Positions 1 through 6,358 of a stretch of DNA of 10,568 bases are shown here, piece after piece (position 1 is the stretch's first letter; each line of letters opens with the position of its first letter). Position numbers and translations under genes: made by a program. The notes below the pieces were generated by a model that saw nothing but the letters and a program-made list of their open reading frames with translations, made no database searches and was not told the DNA's origin. Source of the stretch: Actinomycetota bacterium (GTDB lineage Bacteria > Actinomycetota > Acidimicrobiia > Acidimicrobiales > Ilumatobacteraceae); the NCBI GenBank assembly GCA_005788205.1, contig SXYT01000025.1:1-10568 (forward strand), read 5' to 3'.

Positions 1-114
1 CTCGGCGGGCACCCCCGCGAGGCGTTCCCGGGTCTCGGCAAGTGCCTGCTCCAGTGCACCAGGGTCGAGGTCCCCCGGGCCGAATTCGTCGTCCATCGTG
101 TGGTCCTGTGCCAT
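1..114 (-). CDS. Hypothetical protein, N-terminal 38 codons only
   Basis: An open frame reads leftward from ATG at 114-112 and runs off the window edge, giving 38 codons with no stop. The visible peptide starts MAQDHTMDDEFGPGD and is acidic. It continues into a likely helix rich in Ala, Glu and Leu (ALEQALAETRERLAGVPAE). A second in-frame ATG at 96-94 could be the start, but the first is favoured by a TAGGGT -10-like hexamer 8 nt upstream, with no clear Shine-Dalgarno site, which suggests a leaderless message. The gene is divergent from infC. Small acidic proteins of the DUF1844 type are often found next to infC in actinobacteria, and this could be one, but the conserved part lies outside the window, so no function is assigned. 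Confidence 0.6.
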   Translation of the reverse strand, partial: MAQDHTMDDEFGPGDLDPGALEQALAETRERLAGVPAE

Positions 115-122
115 CGGGCGGT

Positions 123-128
123 ACCCTA
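123..128 (-). promoter_or_regulatory. Possible -10 element (TAGGGT) for the divergent hypothetical gene
   Basis: On the minus strand TAGGGT matches the actinobacterial TANNNT -10 pattern. It ends 8 nt before the ATG at 114, so transcription would begin at or next to the start codon. No good -35 is visible. The spacing resembles the stronger argC and yqgE sites in this window. This is inference from motif and spacing only. Confidence 0.4.
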
Positions 129-323
129 GTCGCCTGTCATACATACGAAGTGGGGCCCCCGGGTCCCCACCCAGCCACCCGCAGGGCCGACCGGACAACC
201 GGTAACGGGGGAGTGCGCTGGGTCGAGAATGCGAGCGACTCTGGCGCTCTGTGTCTGCTTCGTGCGTCTGCACGCACACACCGCCTCGGCGGACGACATA
301 GAGGAGGGCACGGCCCGTTGCAC

Positions 324-328
324 AGGAG
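324..328 (+). promoter_or_regulatory. Shine-Dalgarno AGGAG deciding the infC start at AUA
   Basis: AGGAG at 324-328 lies 9 nt before the in-frame ATA at 338-340. This supports initiation there rather than at GTG 392, which has only a weak GCGAG just upstream. A second purine run, AGGAGG at 302-307, lies further upstream directly after an in-frame TAG (299-301). It has no usual start codon at a proper distance in the infC frame. Confidence 0.6.
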
Positions 329-337
329 TACAAGGTC

Positions 338-1012
338 ATAGCTACGCCGCAGAACGAACCTCGCTACAACGAGCGCATCCGTGCGCGCGAGGTGAGACTC
401 ATCGGACCGGACGGGAGCCAGGTCGGAATCCGCAGCACTGCGGATGCACTGACGCTGGCCCGGGAACTCGATCTCGATCTCGTGGAGGTGGCACCGCTGG
501 CGAACCCGCCGGTGTGCCGCATCATGGATTACGGGAAGTTCCGGTACGAAGAGGCGCAGAAGGCCAAGGAATCGCGCAAGAAGACCACCCACGTGACAAT
601 CAAGGAAGTGAAGTTCCGCCCCAAGATCGGCAAGGGCGACTTCGACACGAAGGTGCGCCACATGCACGACTTCCTCTCTGACGGGCACAAGGTGAAGGTC
701 ACCCTGCAGTTCCGCGGCCGGGAGATGGCTCACCCCGAGCTGGGGTCCCGGATCCTTGATGCGGTCCTCGAGCAACTCGGGTCGCTCGCCAAGGTGGAGA
801 CCCAGGCGCGCCTCGAGGGGCGCAACATGACCATGGTGCTCGCACCGGACAAGAAGCCAGCCACGAAGAAACCCCAGGACAGGGACAACAAGGACGAAAG
901 GCCCGGAAGGGCCGTAGAGACCAGCGAAGACAACACCGAGAAGCAAGACACATCGTCAGGACAGGCAGATGCAGCGGCGCAAGCGCCCGCAGCGGTTGCC
1001 GACGAGCAGTAA
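338..1012 (+). CDS. infC: Translation initiation factor IF-3
   Basis: IF3 binds the 30S subunit, keeps it apart from 50S and checks the start codon and initiator tRNA. The N domain is clear (YNERIRAREVRLIG, then LDLVEVAPLANPPVCRIMDYGK). The C domain follows with KEVKFRPKIGKGDF, QFRGREMAHPELG and GRNMTMVLAP. The first ATG/GTG in frame is GTG 392, but starting there would cut off the conserved NERIRAREV segment. The homology runs upstream to ATA at 338, which has AGGAG 9 nt before it. IF3 genes of other bacteria are known to use AUU, AUC or AUA starts for autoregulation, so 338 is preferred, giving 224 residues. After the usual end near LAPDKK there is a tail of about 50 charged residues rich in Lys, Asp, Gln and Ala, probably disordered. 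The stop is 11 nt before rpmI. Confidence 0.93.
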   Translation: MATPQNEPRYNERIRAREVRLIGPDGSQVGIRSTADALTLARELDLDLVEVAPLANPPVCRIMDYGKFRYEEAQKAKESRKKTTHVTIKEVKFRPKIGKGDFDTKVRHMHDFLSDGHKVKVTLQFRGREMAHPELGSRILDAVLEQLGSLAKVETQARLEGRNMTMVLAPDKKPATKKPQDRDNKDERPGRAVETSEDNTEKQDTSSGQADAAAQAPAAVADEQ

Positions 1013-1023
1013 AGGACCACAAG

Positions 1024-1221
1024 ATGCCCAAGATGAAGACCAGCAAGACCGCCGCGAAGCGGTTCAAGAAGACAGGTACCGGCAAGTTGCGCCGCCAGCA
1101 GGCCAACCGCCAGCACCTGTTCGAGAAGAAGTCGAGCACCCGCACCCGTCGCCTCGCGGGCGACCGTGACGTGCACCCGGGCGACGAGAAGAAAATCAAG
1201 CGTCTCCTCGGCGAGCGCTGA
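1024..1221 (+). CDS. rpmI: 50S ribosomal protein L35
   Basis: L35 is a small, very basic protein of the large ribosomal subunit that binds 23S rRNA. The 65-residue product begins MPKMKTSKTAAKRFKKTGTG, the family hallmark, and continues with RRQQANRQHLFEKKS and the usual ending KIKRLLGER. Length is normal. The ribosome-binding site AAAGGA overlaps the infC stop (TAA at 1010-1012), so translation of the two genes may be coupled. It sits between infC and rplT in the common bacterial infC-rpmI-rplT operon. Confidence 0.97.
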   Translation: MPKMKTSKTAAKRFKKTGTGKLRRQQANRQHLFEKKSSTRTRRLAGDRDVHPGDEKKIKRLLGER

Positions 1222-1248
1222 CAGGCACGACCAGGAAAGGACACAGTC

Positions 1249-1605
1249 ATGGCACGAGTCAAGAGGGCAGTACACGCCCGCAAGAAGCACCGCGCAGTTC
1301 TCGAGCAGGCAAAGGGGTACTACGGCAACAAGAGCCGTTCGTTCCGGGCCGCGAACGAGCAGGTCATGCACTCCGGGCAGTACGCATTCCGCGACCGCCG
1401 GGCGAAGAAGGGCGAGTTCCGCCGTCTCTGGATCCAGCGGATCAACGCGGCATGCCGTCTGAACGACATCAGCTACAGCCGGTTCATCGCCGGCCTGAAC
1501 GCTGCGGGCATCGAGGTCGACCGCAAGATCCTCGCTGATCTTGCGGTGCACGACGCCGAGGCTTTCGGCGCCCTGGTCGCCTCCGCGAAGGCTGCACTGG
1601 CCTGA
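1249..1605 (+). CDS. rplT: 50S ribosomal protein L20
   Basis: L20 binds 23S rRNA early in large-subunit assembly and is needed for it. The 118-residue product matches throughout: MARVKRAVHARKKHRAVLEQ, then AKGYYGNKSRSFRAANEQV, DRRAKKGEFRRLWIQRINAA and a C-terminal part with YSRFIAGLNAAGIEVDRKILADLA. Length is standard. AGGAAAGG at 1233-1240 is a good ribosome-binding site 8 nt before ATG. In some bacteria L20 represses its own operon through a structured leader; no pseudoknot of that kind could be recognised here. A strong hairpin begins 40 nt after its stop, inside the next gene. Confidence 0.97.
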   Translation: MARVKRAVHARKKHRAVLEQAKGYYGNKSRSFRAANEQVMHSGQYAFRDRRAKKGEFRRLWIQRINAACRLNDISYSRFIAGLNAAGIEVDRKILADLAVHDAEAFGALVASAKAALA

Positions 1606-1637
1606 GGCCGAACAACCTCTCATCGTCGAACCCACGG

Positions 1638-2357
1638 GTGCAGACACTGCGGCGCCTCATCGGGCGCCGCAGTGCCCGTTCTGAGGCAGGCTTGTTCGTG
1701 GTCCAGGGACGCACGCTCGTCGAGGAGGCAGCGGTCGCAGGTGTCGACATCCGTGAGGTGTACGTGCGCGAGGGCGAGGATCCGCCCGCGTCGGTGCGCA
1801 CCGTGCCCTTCACGCTCGACGCCCGCACCTTTGACTCCGTGAACGACACCGTGTCACCCCAGGGGGTGCTCGCCGTGTGCGCTGTCCCTCTCCACGGCCC
1901 GCCGGTGGTTGACGACGGGACCTGGTTCGTCGTCGCCCACGACATCTCTGACCCCGGCAACATGGGCACCATCGTCCGCTCTGCAGAGGCGGCGGGAGCG
2001 AGCGGGGTGTTCGTCTCTGGTGATGCCGTCGACGTCTGGTCCCCGAAGACCGTGAGGGCGTCGGCAGGTTCGGTGTTCCATGTGCCCGTGCGCACCGCCT
2101 CGGGGCTCGATGACATCGCCGGCCTCGGGGTTCGCCTCGTCGGCACCACCTCTCACGGGGATGCGGAGGACCTGTGGGATGCCGACTTCTCGGGGCCCCT
2201 CGCCGTGGTGCTGGGCAACGAGGCCCGCGGACTCCCCGGTGACGCCCCGGTGGAGGGATGGGTGACCATCCCGCATGAGGGGCGCAGCGAGAGCCTGAAC
2301 GTGGCCATGGCCGCATCCGTGCTCGCGATGCACGTCTCCCGTGCCCGCAGGCGGTAA
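1638..2357 (+). CDS. TrmH/SpoU-family RNA 2'-O-methyltransferase
   Basis: The enzyme is predicted to transfer methyl from S-adenosylmethionine to a ribose 2'-OH of rRNA or tRNA; the target base cannot be read from sequence. Counting from GTG 1638 (239 residues), a SpoU substrate-binding region covers about 15-90 (GLFVVQGRTLVEEA). The knotted SPOUT domain follows with motif 1 DPGNMGTIVRSAEAAG (105-120), motif 2 VVLGNEARGLP (190-200) and motif 3 SESLNVAMAASVLA (217-230). The start is unsure: in-frame codons just upstream read SSSNPRV, a typical beginning for this family, but contain no ATG, GTG or TTG. CTG at 1602-1604, overlapping the rplT stop, is the only near-cognate candidate. Such a gene between rplT and pheS is common in actinobacteria. 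Confidence 0.9.
   Translation: MQTLRRLIGRRSARSEAGLFVVQGRTLVEEAAVAGVDIREVYVREGEDPPASVRTVPFTLDARTFDSVNDTVSPQGVLAVCAVPLHGPPVVDDGTWFVVAHDISDPGNMGTIVRSAEAAGASGVFVSGDAVDVWSPKTVRASAGSVFHVPVRTASGLDDIAGLGVRLVGTTSHGDAEDLWDADFSGPLAVVLGNEARGLPGDAPVEGWVTIPHEGRSESLNVAMAASVLAMHVSRARRR
1645..1674 (+). terminator. 12-bp perfect hairpin at the 5' end of the methyltransferase gene
   Basis: CACTGCGGCGCC (1645-1656) pairs perfectly with GGCGCCGCAGTG (1663-1674) around the loop TCATCG. It begins 40 nt after the rplT stop and has no following T-run. It lies inside codons 3-13 of the methyltransferase as counted from GTG 1638, and the encoded residues (TLRRLIGRRSA) fit the family. It may be a partial terminator or attenuator after the ribosomal-protein genes, or a structure limiting initiation of the downstream gene. 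The terminator label is tentative. Confidence 0.45.
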
Positions 2358-2386
2358 TCGTCCCGGAACGCGAGTGCCGGCAGGGG

Positions 2387-2392
2387 TAGCGT
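2387..2392 (+). promoter_or_regulatory. Possible -10 element (TAGCGT) for pheST
   Basis: TAGCGT matches TANNNT and ends 10 nt before the pheS ATG at 2403. The predicted transcript would have a leader of about 3-4 nt. No convincing Shine-Dalgarno lies next to the ATG (the run AGGGG at 2382-2386 is too far). No clear -35 is visible. This would let pheST be transcribed apart from the ribosomal-protein genes. Confidence 0.4.
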
Positions 2393-2402
2393 TTCGTCCG
2401 TC

Positions 2403-3434
2403 ATGAACGCGACACCCCCGGACAAGCAGGCCGCCCTCGACAGCGCGGTCGCAGATGCCCTCGCCTTGATCGACCAGGCCACGGACGCACAGGCGATCCG
2501 TGCCGCGGTGAACGCCGCGACCGGAAAGAAGGGTCCCCTCGCCGCGGTGAAGGCGGGCCTCGGGAAGGTCCCGGACCTGGATGCCAGGAAGGCACTCGGC
2601 CAGGCCGTCAACGAGGCGATCGCGCGCGTCGAGCAAGCCGCACATGGGCGGGAGTCCGTCGTGAAGCGCGCGGCATTTGCCGGCTCGATCGAGGCTGACA
2701 GGGAGGACATGTCCGAGCTCGCGCTGCGCACATCAGCCCGCCGCGGCAGGATGCATCTCGTCACGCAGGCGACCGAGCGGCTGGAGGACGTGTTCGTCGG
2801 GCTCGGGTTCCGCATCGCCGAGGGCCCGGAGGTCGAGACCGACTTCCACAACTTCGAGGCACTCAACATGCCTCCGTCGCATCCCGCGCGCAGCATGTGG
2901 GACACGCTCTTCGTCGACCAGGACCCACAGGGCAGTGTCGTGCTGCGCACCCACACCTCCCCGGTGCAGATCCGGGTGATGCAGGAGTGGCCGCCGCCGA
3001 TCTACGCGGTGATGCCGGGCCGTGTCTTCCGCAAGGAGACGCCCGATGCCACGCACATGCCGGTGTTCCACCAGATCGAGGGTCTCGTCGTCGACCGGAA
3101 CATCACGTTCGCCGACCTCGCGGGCACGATCGAGTCCTTCACCAAGGCGTTCTTCGGCGAGAGTTTCACGAGCCGCCTTCGCCCGTCCTATTTCCCGTTC
3201 ACCGAGCCGAGCGCAGAGTTCGACATCAGGCGCCCGGACGGTTCGTGGATCGAGCTCGGGGGGTGCGGCATGGTCCACCCGCGCGTTCTCGCCGCCGCAG
3301 GGCTCGACCCCGAGGAGTGGAGCGGCTTTGCGTTTGGTTTCGGGATCGACCGCATGGCAAAGGAGCGCCACGGTGTGGAGGACATCCGGGAGATGTACTC
3401 GAACGACGTGCGCTTCACGGAGCAGTTCTCGTGA
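2403..3434 (+). CDS. pheS: Phenylalanine--tRNA ligase alpha subunit
   Basis: This is the catalytic subunit of the cytoplasmic (alpha-beta)2 enzyme that charges tRNA-Phe using ATP. The 343-residue protein has the N-terminal helical coiled-coil arm that contacts tRNA at about 1-90 (TGKKGPLAAVKAGLGKVPD). The class II aminoacyl-tRNA synthetase core follows: GFRIAEGPEVETDFHNFEALN (135-155), motif 2 GRVFRKETPDATHMPVFHQIEG (206-227), FPFTEPSAEFD (264-274), GCGMVHP (287-293) and motif 3 FGFGIDRMA (311-319). Length and order are normal. ATG 2403 is the only sensible start; it follows the methyltransferase stop by 45 nt. The stop overlaps the pheT start by 4 nt, implying coupled synthesis of both subunits. 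Confidence 0.97.
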   Translation: MNATPPDKQAALDSAVADALALIDQATDAQAIRAAVNAATGKKGPLAAVKAGLGKVPDLDARKALGQAVNEAIARVEQAAHGRESVVKRAAFAGSIEADREDMSELALRTSARRGRMHLVTQATERLEDVFVGLGFRIAEGPEVETDFHNFEALNMPPSHPARSMWDTLFVDQDPQGSVVLRTHTSPVQIRVMQEWPPPIYAVMPGRVFRKETPDATHMPVFHQIEGLVVDRNITFADLAGTIESFTKAFFGESFTSRLRPSYFPFTEPSAEFDIRRPDGSWIELGGCGMVHPRVLAAAGLDPEEWSGFAFGFGIDRMAKERHGVEDIREMYSNDVRFTEQFS

Positions 3435-5779
3435 AGGTCCTTCTCTCCGTCCTGCGGGAGCTCGCCGACCTGCCGGCGGACCCGGAGGTGCTCGCCACCG
3501 CCCTGAACGCCCTCGGGCTCGCCGTTGACTCGACAGGGACTGTCGGCGTGCCCGTGGAGGGTGTCGTCACTGCGCGCATCGTGCGCACCGAGAAGCACCC
3601 CGACGCCGACAAGGTCACCCGGTGCTGGGTGGACGCCGGCGACGGCACGGAGCGCCACGTCTGGTGCGGCGCCACGAACATGGGCCCCGGCGATGTCGTG
3701 CCGCTCGCGACCCTCGGGACTCGCATGCCTGACGGCCGCGAGATTTCCCGTCGCGGCATCCTCGGGATCGACTCAGAGGGAATGCTGTGCTCCCCGGTGG
3801 AACTCGGCATCTCTGATGAGGCGTCAGGCCTTCTGATCCTCCCGTCAGACACCCCGCTCGGCCGTGACCCTTTCGAGGTGCTCGGCATCCATCACGACAC
3901 CGTCTTCGACCTCGATCTCACGCGCAACAGGCCTGACTGCTGGGGCCATCTCGGTGTCGCGCGAGATCTCGCGGCCCATTTCGGTGCGGCTCTGCACGGT
4001 CCCCGTCTCGATGCGTCAGCAGAGGGCGCCCCCCGTGGCATTCCCGTCACGATCACGGCGGGGGACCGGTGCGGGATGTTCTCGGCAGGCGTCATCAGCG
4101 GTGTGACCGTGGGCCCCTCGCCCTCGTGGGTTGCCTCGCGGCTCGCGCATCTCGGAATGCGCAGCATCAACAACGTGGTCGACGCGTCGAACCTCGTGAT
4201 GCTGGAGCTCAACCAGCCGAATCACGCCTACGACCACGCGACCGTGGGTGGATTCGACGTGCGCCTGGCCCGCGACGGCGAGATACTGCGCACGCTCGAC
4301 GGTGTCGACAGGTCGTTGACCGCCGATGACCTCCTGATCTGCGACCTCGCCTCGGGCCGTGCCGTCGGGCTCGCGGGGATCATGGGCGGTCTGGACTCCG
4401 AGGTCACCGCGTCCACCTCGGAGCTCTCGCTCGAGATGGCGTGGTTCGCCCCTGATCCGGTGCGCCACTCGGTGAACCACCACAACCTGCGCAGCGAGGC
4501 CTCCGTGAGATTCGAGCGGGGTGTCGACCCGGGCGGCGTGCACCTCGCGATGAGACGTTTCGTCACGATCCTGCGCGAGACGTGCCCGGGTGCCGTCCTG
4601 CACGCGGGCATGACGGTCGCCGAGACCGCGTCGCGCCCGCAAGAGGTGACGGTGCACGTGCGGAGCTCCCGAGTCGGCCGCTCACTCGGGATCGAGCCCG
4701 ACGGTGCCCGGATCGCCTCTCTCATCGGACCGATCGGTTTCGGTGTGCGCCCGGTCGAGGGCGGAGCAGAGGTCACGGTCCCCACTTTCCGTCCGGACTG
4801 CACCGAGGAGATCGACATCATCGAGGAGATCGCCCGTCACCACGGGTACGACGCTCTCGGCAAGAGCGTGCCGAAGTCGGCTGTCCACGGCCGTCTGTCG
4901 GGGATGCAGCAACGCCGCCGTGTGCTGCGCCGTGTGCTCGTCGGGCTGGGTCTCGACGAGGTGATGCCGATGCCGTTCCTCGCACCGGGTGACCTCTCGG
5001 GCATCGGCCTCGCGGAGGACGATGTGCTGTCGATCGCGAACCCGCTCGTTGCGGAGGAGTCGGTCCTGCGCACGTCGTTGCGGCCGGGACTGCTCGGCGC
5101 TGTCCGTTACAACCAGTCGCACCGCGCCCCGCGTATCGGACTGTGGGAGACCGGCCACGTGTACCCGAGGGGTGCCGGGGCGCTGCCGGACGAGACCGAG
5201 CAGCTCGGTGTCGTCGTGGCAGGGGGCGATGCCTCGACGGCTCTCGCGCAGTGGGCGGCCCTCTGTGACGCGCTGGGGGTCGGGGCCCAGATCGACCAGT
5301 CCCGCGTGCCGCCCGGTCTGCATCCGACCCGCTCGGCGAGCCTGACGAGGGGCAAGAAGATCGTCGGTGTCGTGGGCGAGGTGGACCCTGTCGTGCTCGA
5401 TTCGCTCGGGATCGAGGGTCGTGTGAGCATCCTCGAGGTTGACCTCACCGTTGTCCTGAACGAGGAGCCGCGGCCGGTCCAGGCCCGCGACCTCAACAGG
5501 TTCCCCTCGAGCGACATCGACATGGCGTTCGCGGTGCCGGACTCGGTGCCCGCGCAGAACCTCCAGCGGGCCCTGCGCCAGGCGGCAGGCAAGCGGCTCG
5601 TGTCGATCGAGTTGTTCGACGTGTACCGCGGCAAGGGCGTTGACGTCGGCTCGCGGAGCCTCGCCTTCAGGTTGCGCCTCCAGGAGGCTGGCGGGACACT
5701 CACCGATGCCGCGATAGCCGAGGTGCAGGAGGCGTGCCGCGTCGCGGCGCAGAAATCCGGCGCAACCCTGCGCTCCTGA
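3431..5779 (+). CDS. pheT: Phenylalanine--tRNA ligase beta subunit
   Basis: This is the partner of PheS that binds tRNA and hydrolyses wrongly made Tyr-tRNA-Phe. The start is GTG 3431, overlapping the pheS stop as GTGA, with GGAG 8 nt upstream (3419-3422); the open frame extends further left only as an overlap with pheS. The 782-residue product shows a tRNA-binding OB domain at about 40-150 (EKHPDADKVTRCWVDAGDG, GMLCSPVELGI), B3/B4 editing region at about 215-375 (RSINNVVDASNLVMLELNQP, RSEASVRFERGVDP), B5 at about 400-475 (VPTFRPDCTEEIDIIEEIAR), a catalytic-like core to about 680, and an anticodon-binding FDX-ACB domain at about 688-782 (RFPSSDIDMAF, LFDVYRGKGV, SLAFRLRLQ). It is full length and nothing is missing. 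Its stop codon lies in a hairpin shared with the convergent yqgE gene. Confidence 0.97.
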   Translation: MKVLLSVLRELADLPADPEVLATALNALGLAVDSTGTVGVPVEGVVTARIVRTEKHPDADKVTRCWVDAGDGTERHVWCGATNMGPGDVVPLATLGTRMPDGREISRRGILGIDSEGMLCSPVELGISDEASGLLILPSDTPLGRDPFEVLGIHHDTVFDLDLTRNRPDCWGHLGVARDLAAHFGAALHGPRLDASAEGAPRGIPVTITAGDRCGMFSAGVISGVTVGPSPSWVASRLAHLGMRSINNVVDASNLVMLELNQPNHAYDHATVGGFDVRLARDGEILRTLDGVDRSLTADDLLICDLASGRAVGLAGIMGGLDSEVTASTSELSLEMAWFAPDPVRHSVNHHNLRSEASVRFERGVDPGGVHLAMRRFVTILRETCPGAVLHAGMTVAETASRPQEVTVHVRSSRVGRSLGIEPDGARIASLIGPIGFGVRPVEGGAEVTVPTFRPDCTEEIDIIEEIARHHGYDALGKSVPKSAVHGRLSGMQQRRRVLRRVLVGLGLDEVMPMPFLAPGDLSGIGLAEDDVLSIANPLVAEESVLRTSLRPGLLGAVRYNQSHRAPRIGLWETGHVYPRGAGALPDETEQLGVVVAGGDASTALAQWAALCDALGVGAQIDQSRVPPGLHPTRSASLTRGKKIVGVVGEVDPVVLDSLGIEGRVSILEVDLTVVLNEEPRPVQARDLNRFPSSDIDMAFAVPDSVPAQNLQRALRQAAGKRLVSIELFDVYRGKGVDVGSRSLAFRLRLQEAGGTLTDAAIAEVQEACRVAAQKSGATLRS

Positions 5780-5797
5780 CGGGCCTGCGCCCGTCAG
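5776..5797. terminator. Bidirectional hairpin spanning the pheT and yqgE stop codons
   Basis: CTGACGGGC (5776-5784) is perfectly complementary to GCCCGTCAG (5789-5797) with loop CTGC. The pheT stop TGA (5777-5779) and the minus-strand yqgE stop (5796-5794) occupy mirror positions in the two arms. There is no T-tract on either side, so it is not a textbook intrinsic terminator. A strong stem exactly between convergent genes is nevertheless the expected place for transcript ends or 3'-end protection in both directions. Confidence 0.65.
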
Positions 5798-6342
5798 TTG
5801 AGATTCGGGTCGGAGGGGAACCCCGCGATCGAGGCGAGTTCTCCTCCCTGGCGGGTGAGCACAGTGCGCCAGAGCCCGCCAGGGTCATTGGTGAATGCGT
5901 CGCCGGTCTCGGCCGGAACGACGAACCAACCACCCACGAGGATCTCGGCCTCGAGCTGCCCGGGGGCCCAGCCTGCGTACCCGCGGAACACCCGGTGCGC
6001 GACGGTGCATAGAGCCGGGTCGTCATCGATGATGTCCACGGACGAGACTCCCGCGACGGTCGTCGTGTCCTGCGCGAGGCAGATGAATCCCGTTGTCTCC
6101 ACGGGGCCGCCCTCGAAGATCACTGCAGGGGCGGCCGCTGCGCTCACCCAGGGGTGGAGAGGCGATGTCGGGTCGCCCACGACGCCATCCGTGGGTCGGT
6201 TGAGGATGATGCCCATTGCGCCTTCCCCAGTGCCGTGAGCGAGAAGGAGCACAACGGACCGGCCGAAGTTGGGGTCCTCGATGGCAGGCGCGGCCACCAG
6301 GAGCGCCCCAGCCATAGGGAGAATACTTGTATGTTCATTCAC
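5794..6342 (-). CDS. YqgE/AlgH (UPF0301) family protein
   Basis: This family has a conserved alpha/beta fold and no firmly established biochemical role; in pseudomonads AlgH has been linked to alginate regulation. Family blocks in the 182-residue product are DPNFGRSVVLLLAH (23-36), GAMGIILNRPTDG (41-53), the FEGGPVETTGFICL block (76-89), and YAGWAPGQLEAEI followed by GGWFVVPA near 120-145. Length is normal. GTG 6342 is taken as start because a perfect TATAAT on the same strand lies 8 nt upstream and there is no Shine-Dalgarno; ATG 6315 (residue 10) is an alternative that also fits the family. The gene is convergent with pheT and divergent from argC. Its first codons overlap an ARG-box-like sequence, so ArgR may affect its expression. 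Confidence 0.92.
   Translation of the reverse strand: MNEHTSILPMAGALLVAAPAIEDPNFGRSVVLLLAHGTGEGAMGIILNRPTDGVVGDPTSPLHPWVSAAAAPAVIFEGGPVETTGFICLAQDTTTVAGVSSVDIIDDDPALCTVAHRVFRGYAGWAPGQLEAEILVGGWFVVPAETGDAFTNDPGGLWRTVLTRQGGELASIAGFPSDPNLN
6328..6341. promoter_or_regulatory. ARG box 1 (putative ArgR operator half-site pair)
   Basis: TGTAT-GTTC-ATTCA fits the TGNAT-N4-ATNCA core of bacterial ARG boxes (E. coli core TGAAT-W4-ATTCA). Its centre is 20 bp from that of the second box, close to the two-helical-turn spacing of paired ARG boxes bound by one ArgR hexamer. It lies within codons 1-5 of yqgE and upstream of argC. Confidence 0.65.
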
Positions 6343-6350
6343 TTAACTGT

Positions 6351-6356
6351 ATTATA
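6351..6356 (-). promoter_or_regulatory. -10 element (TATAAT) for yqgE
   Basis: The minus strand reads a perfect TATAAT whose last base is 8 nt before the yqgE GTG. With the usual 6-nt gap to +1, transcription would start near 6344, leaving a leader of about 2 nt. No good -35 is seen. It shares 4 bp with the argC -10 on the other strand. Confidence 0.5.
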
Positions 6357-6358
6357 AT
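6353..6358 (+). promoter_or_regulatory. -10 element (TATAAT) for the arg operon, leaderless
   Basis: A perfect TATAAT sits in an AT-rich patch within otherwise GC-rich DNA. Six bases separate it from the argC ATG at 6365, so +1 is expected on the A of the start codon and the mRNA should be leaderless. This agrees with the absence of any Shine-Dalgarno site before argC. A recognisable -35 is lacking. Confidence 0.65.

Larger units (their letters stand above)
115..337. other. Intergenic region and infC leader with small hairpins
   Basis: These 223 bases separate the divergent hypothetical gene from infC and contain no convincing gene. Open frames crossing it run into infC in the wrong frame and look non-protein-like. 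Visible structures are: GTGGGG (150-155) pairing with CCCCAC (165-170); the repeat CCGG-N4-CCGG at 191-202; GTGCGT (262-267) pairing with ACGCAC (272-277) around CTGC; and CCGC (281-284) pairing with GCGG (289-292). The last lies just before an AGGAGG at 302-307. A weak promoter guess is GTAACG (202-207) with GAGAAT (225-230) at 17-bp spacing, but neither box is good. The region should contain the infC operon promoter. Confidence 0.5.

Noticed and set aside
318..320. TTG near AGGAGG as the infC start
   Set aside because: It is not in the infC frame. The in-frame codon there is GTT (317), which is not a known efficient start.
115..337. L20-type autoregulatory pseudoknot leader
   Set aside because: Only short local hairpins could be seen; no arrangement matching a known L20 leader could be supported by eye.
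229..681. 150-codon open frame crossing the infC leader
   Set aside because: It overlaps infC out of frame, is rich in Arg/Gly/His from GC-rich frame shadowing and shows no recognisable motif.
137..946. Long minus-strand open frame opposite infC, and similar ones opposite pheS, pheT, argC and argD
   Set aside because: High GC content makes long antisense open frames common. The sense genes are certain, and the antisense translations look like shadows without motifs or plausible starts.
2897..3430. Upstream extension of the pheT open frame by 178 codons
   Set aside because: It runs entirely over pheS in another frame and has no PheT homology. The domain start and the GGAG site place the true start at GTG 3431.
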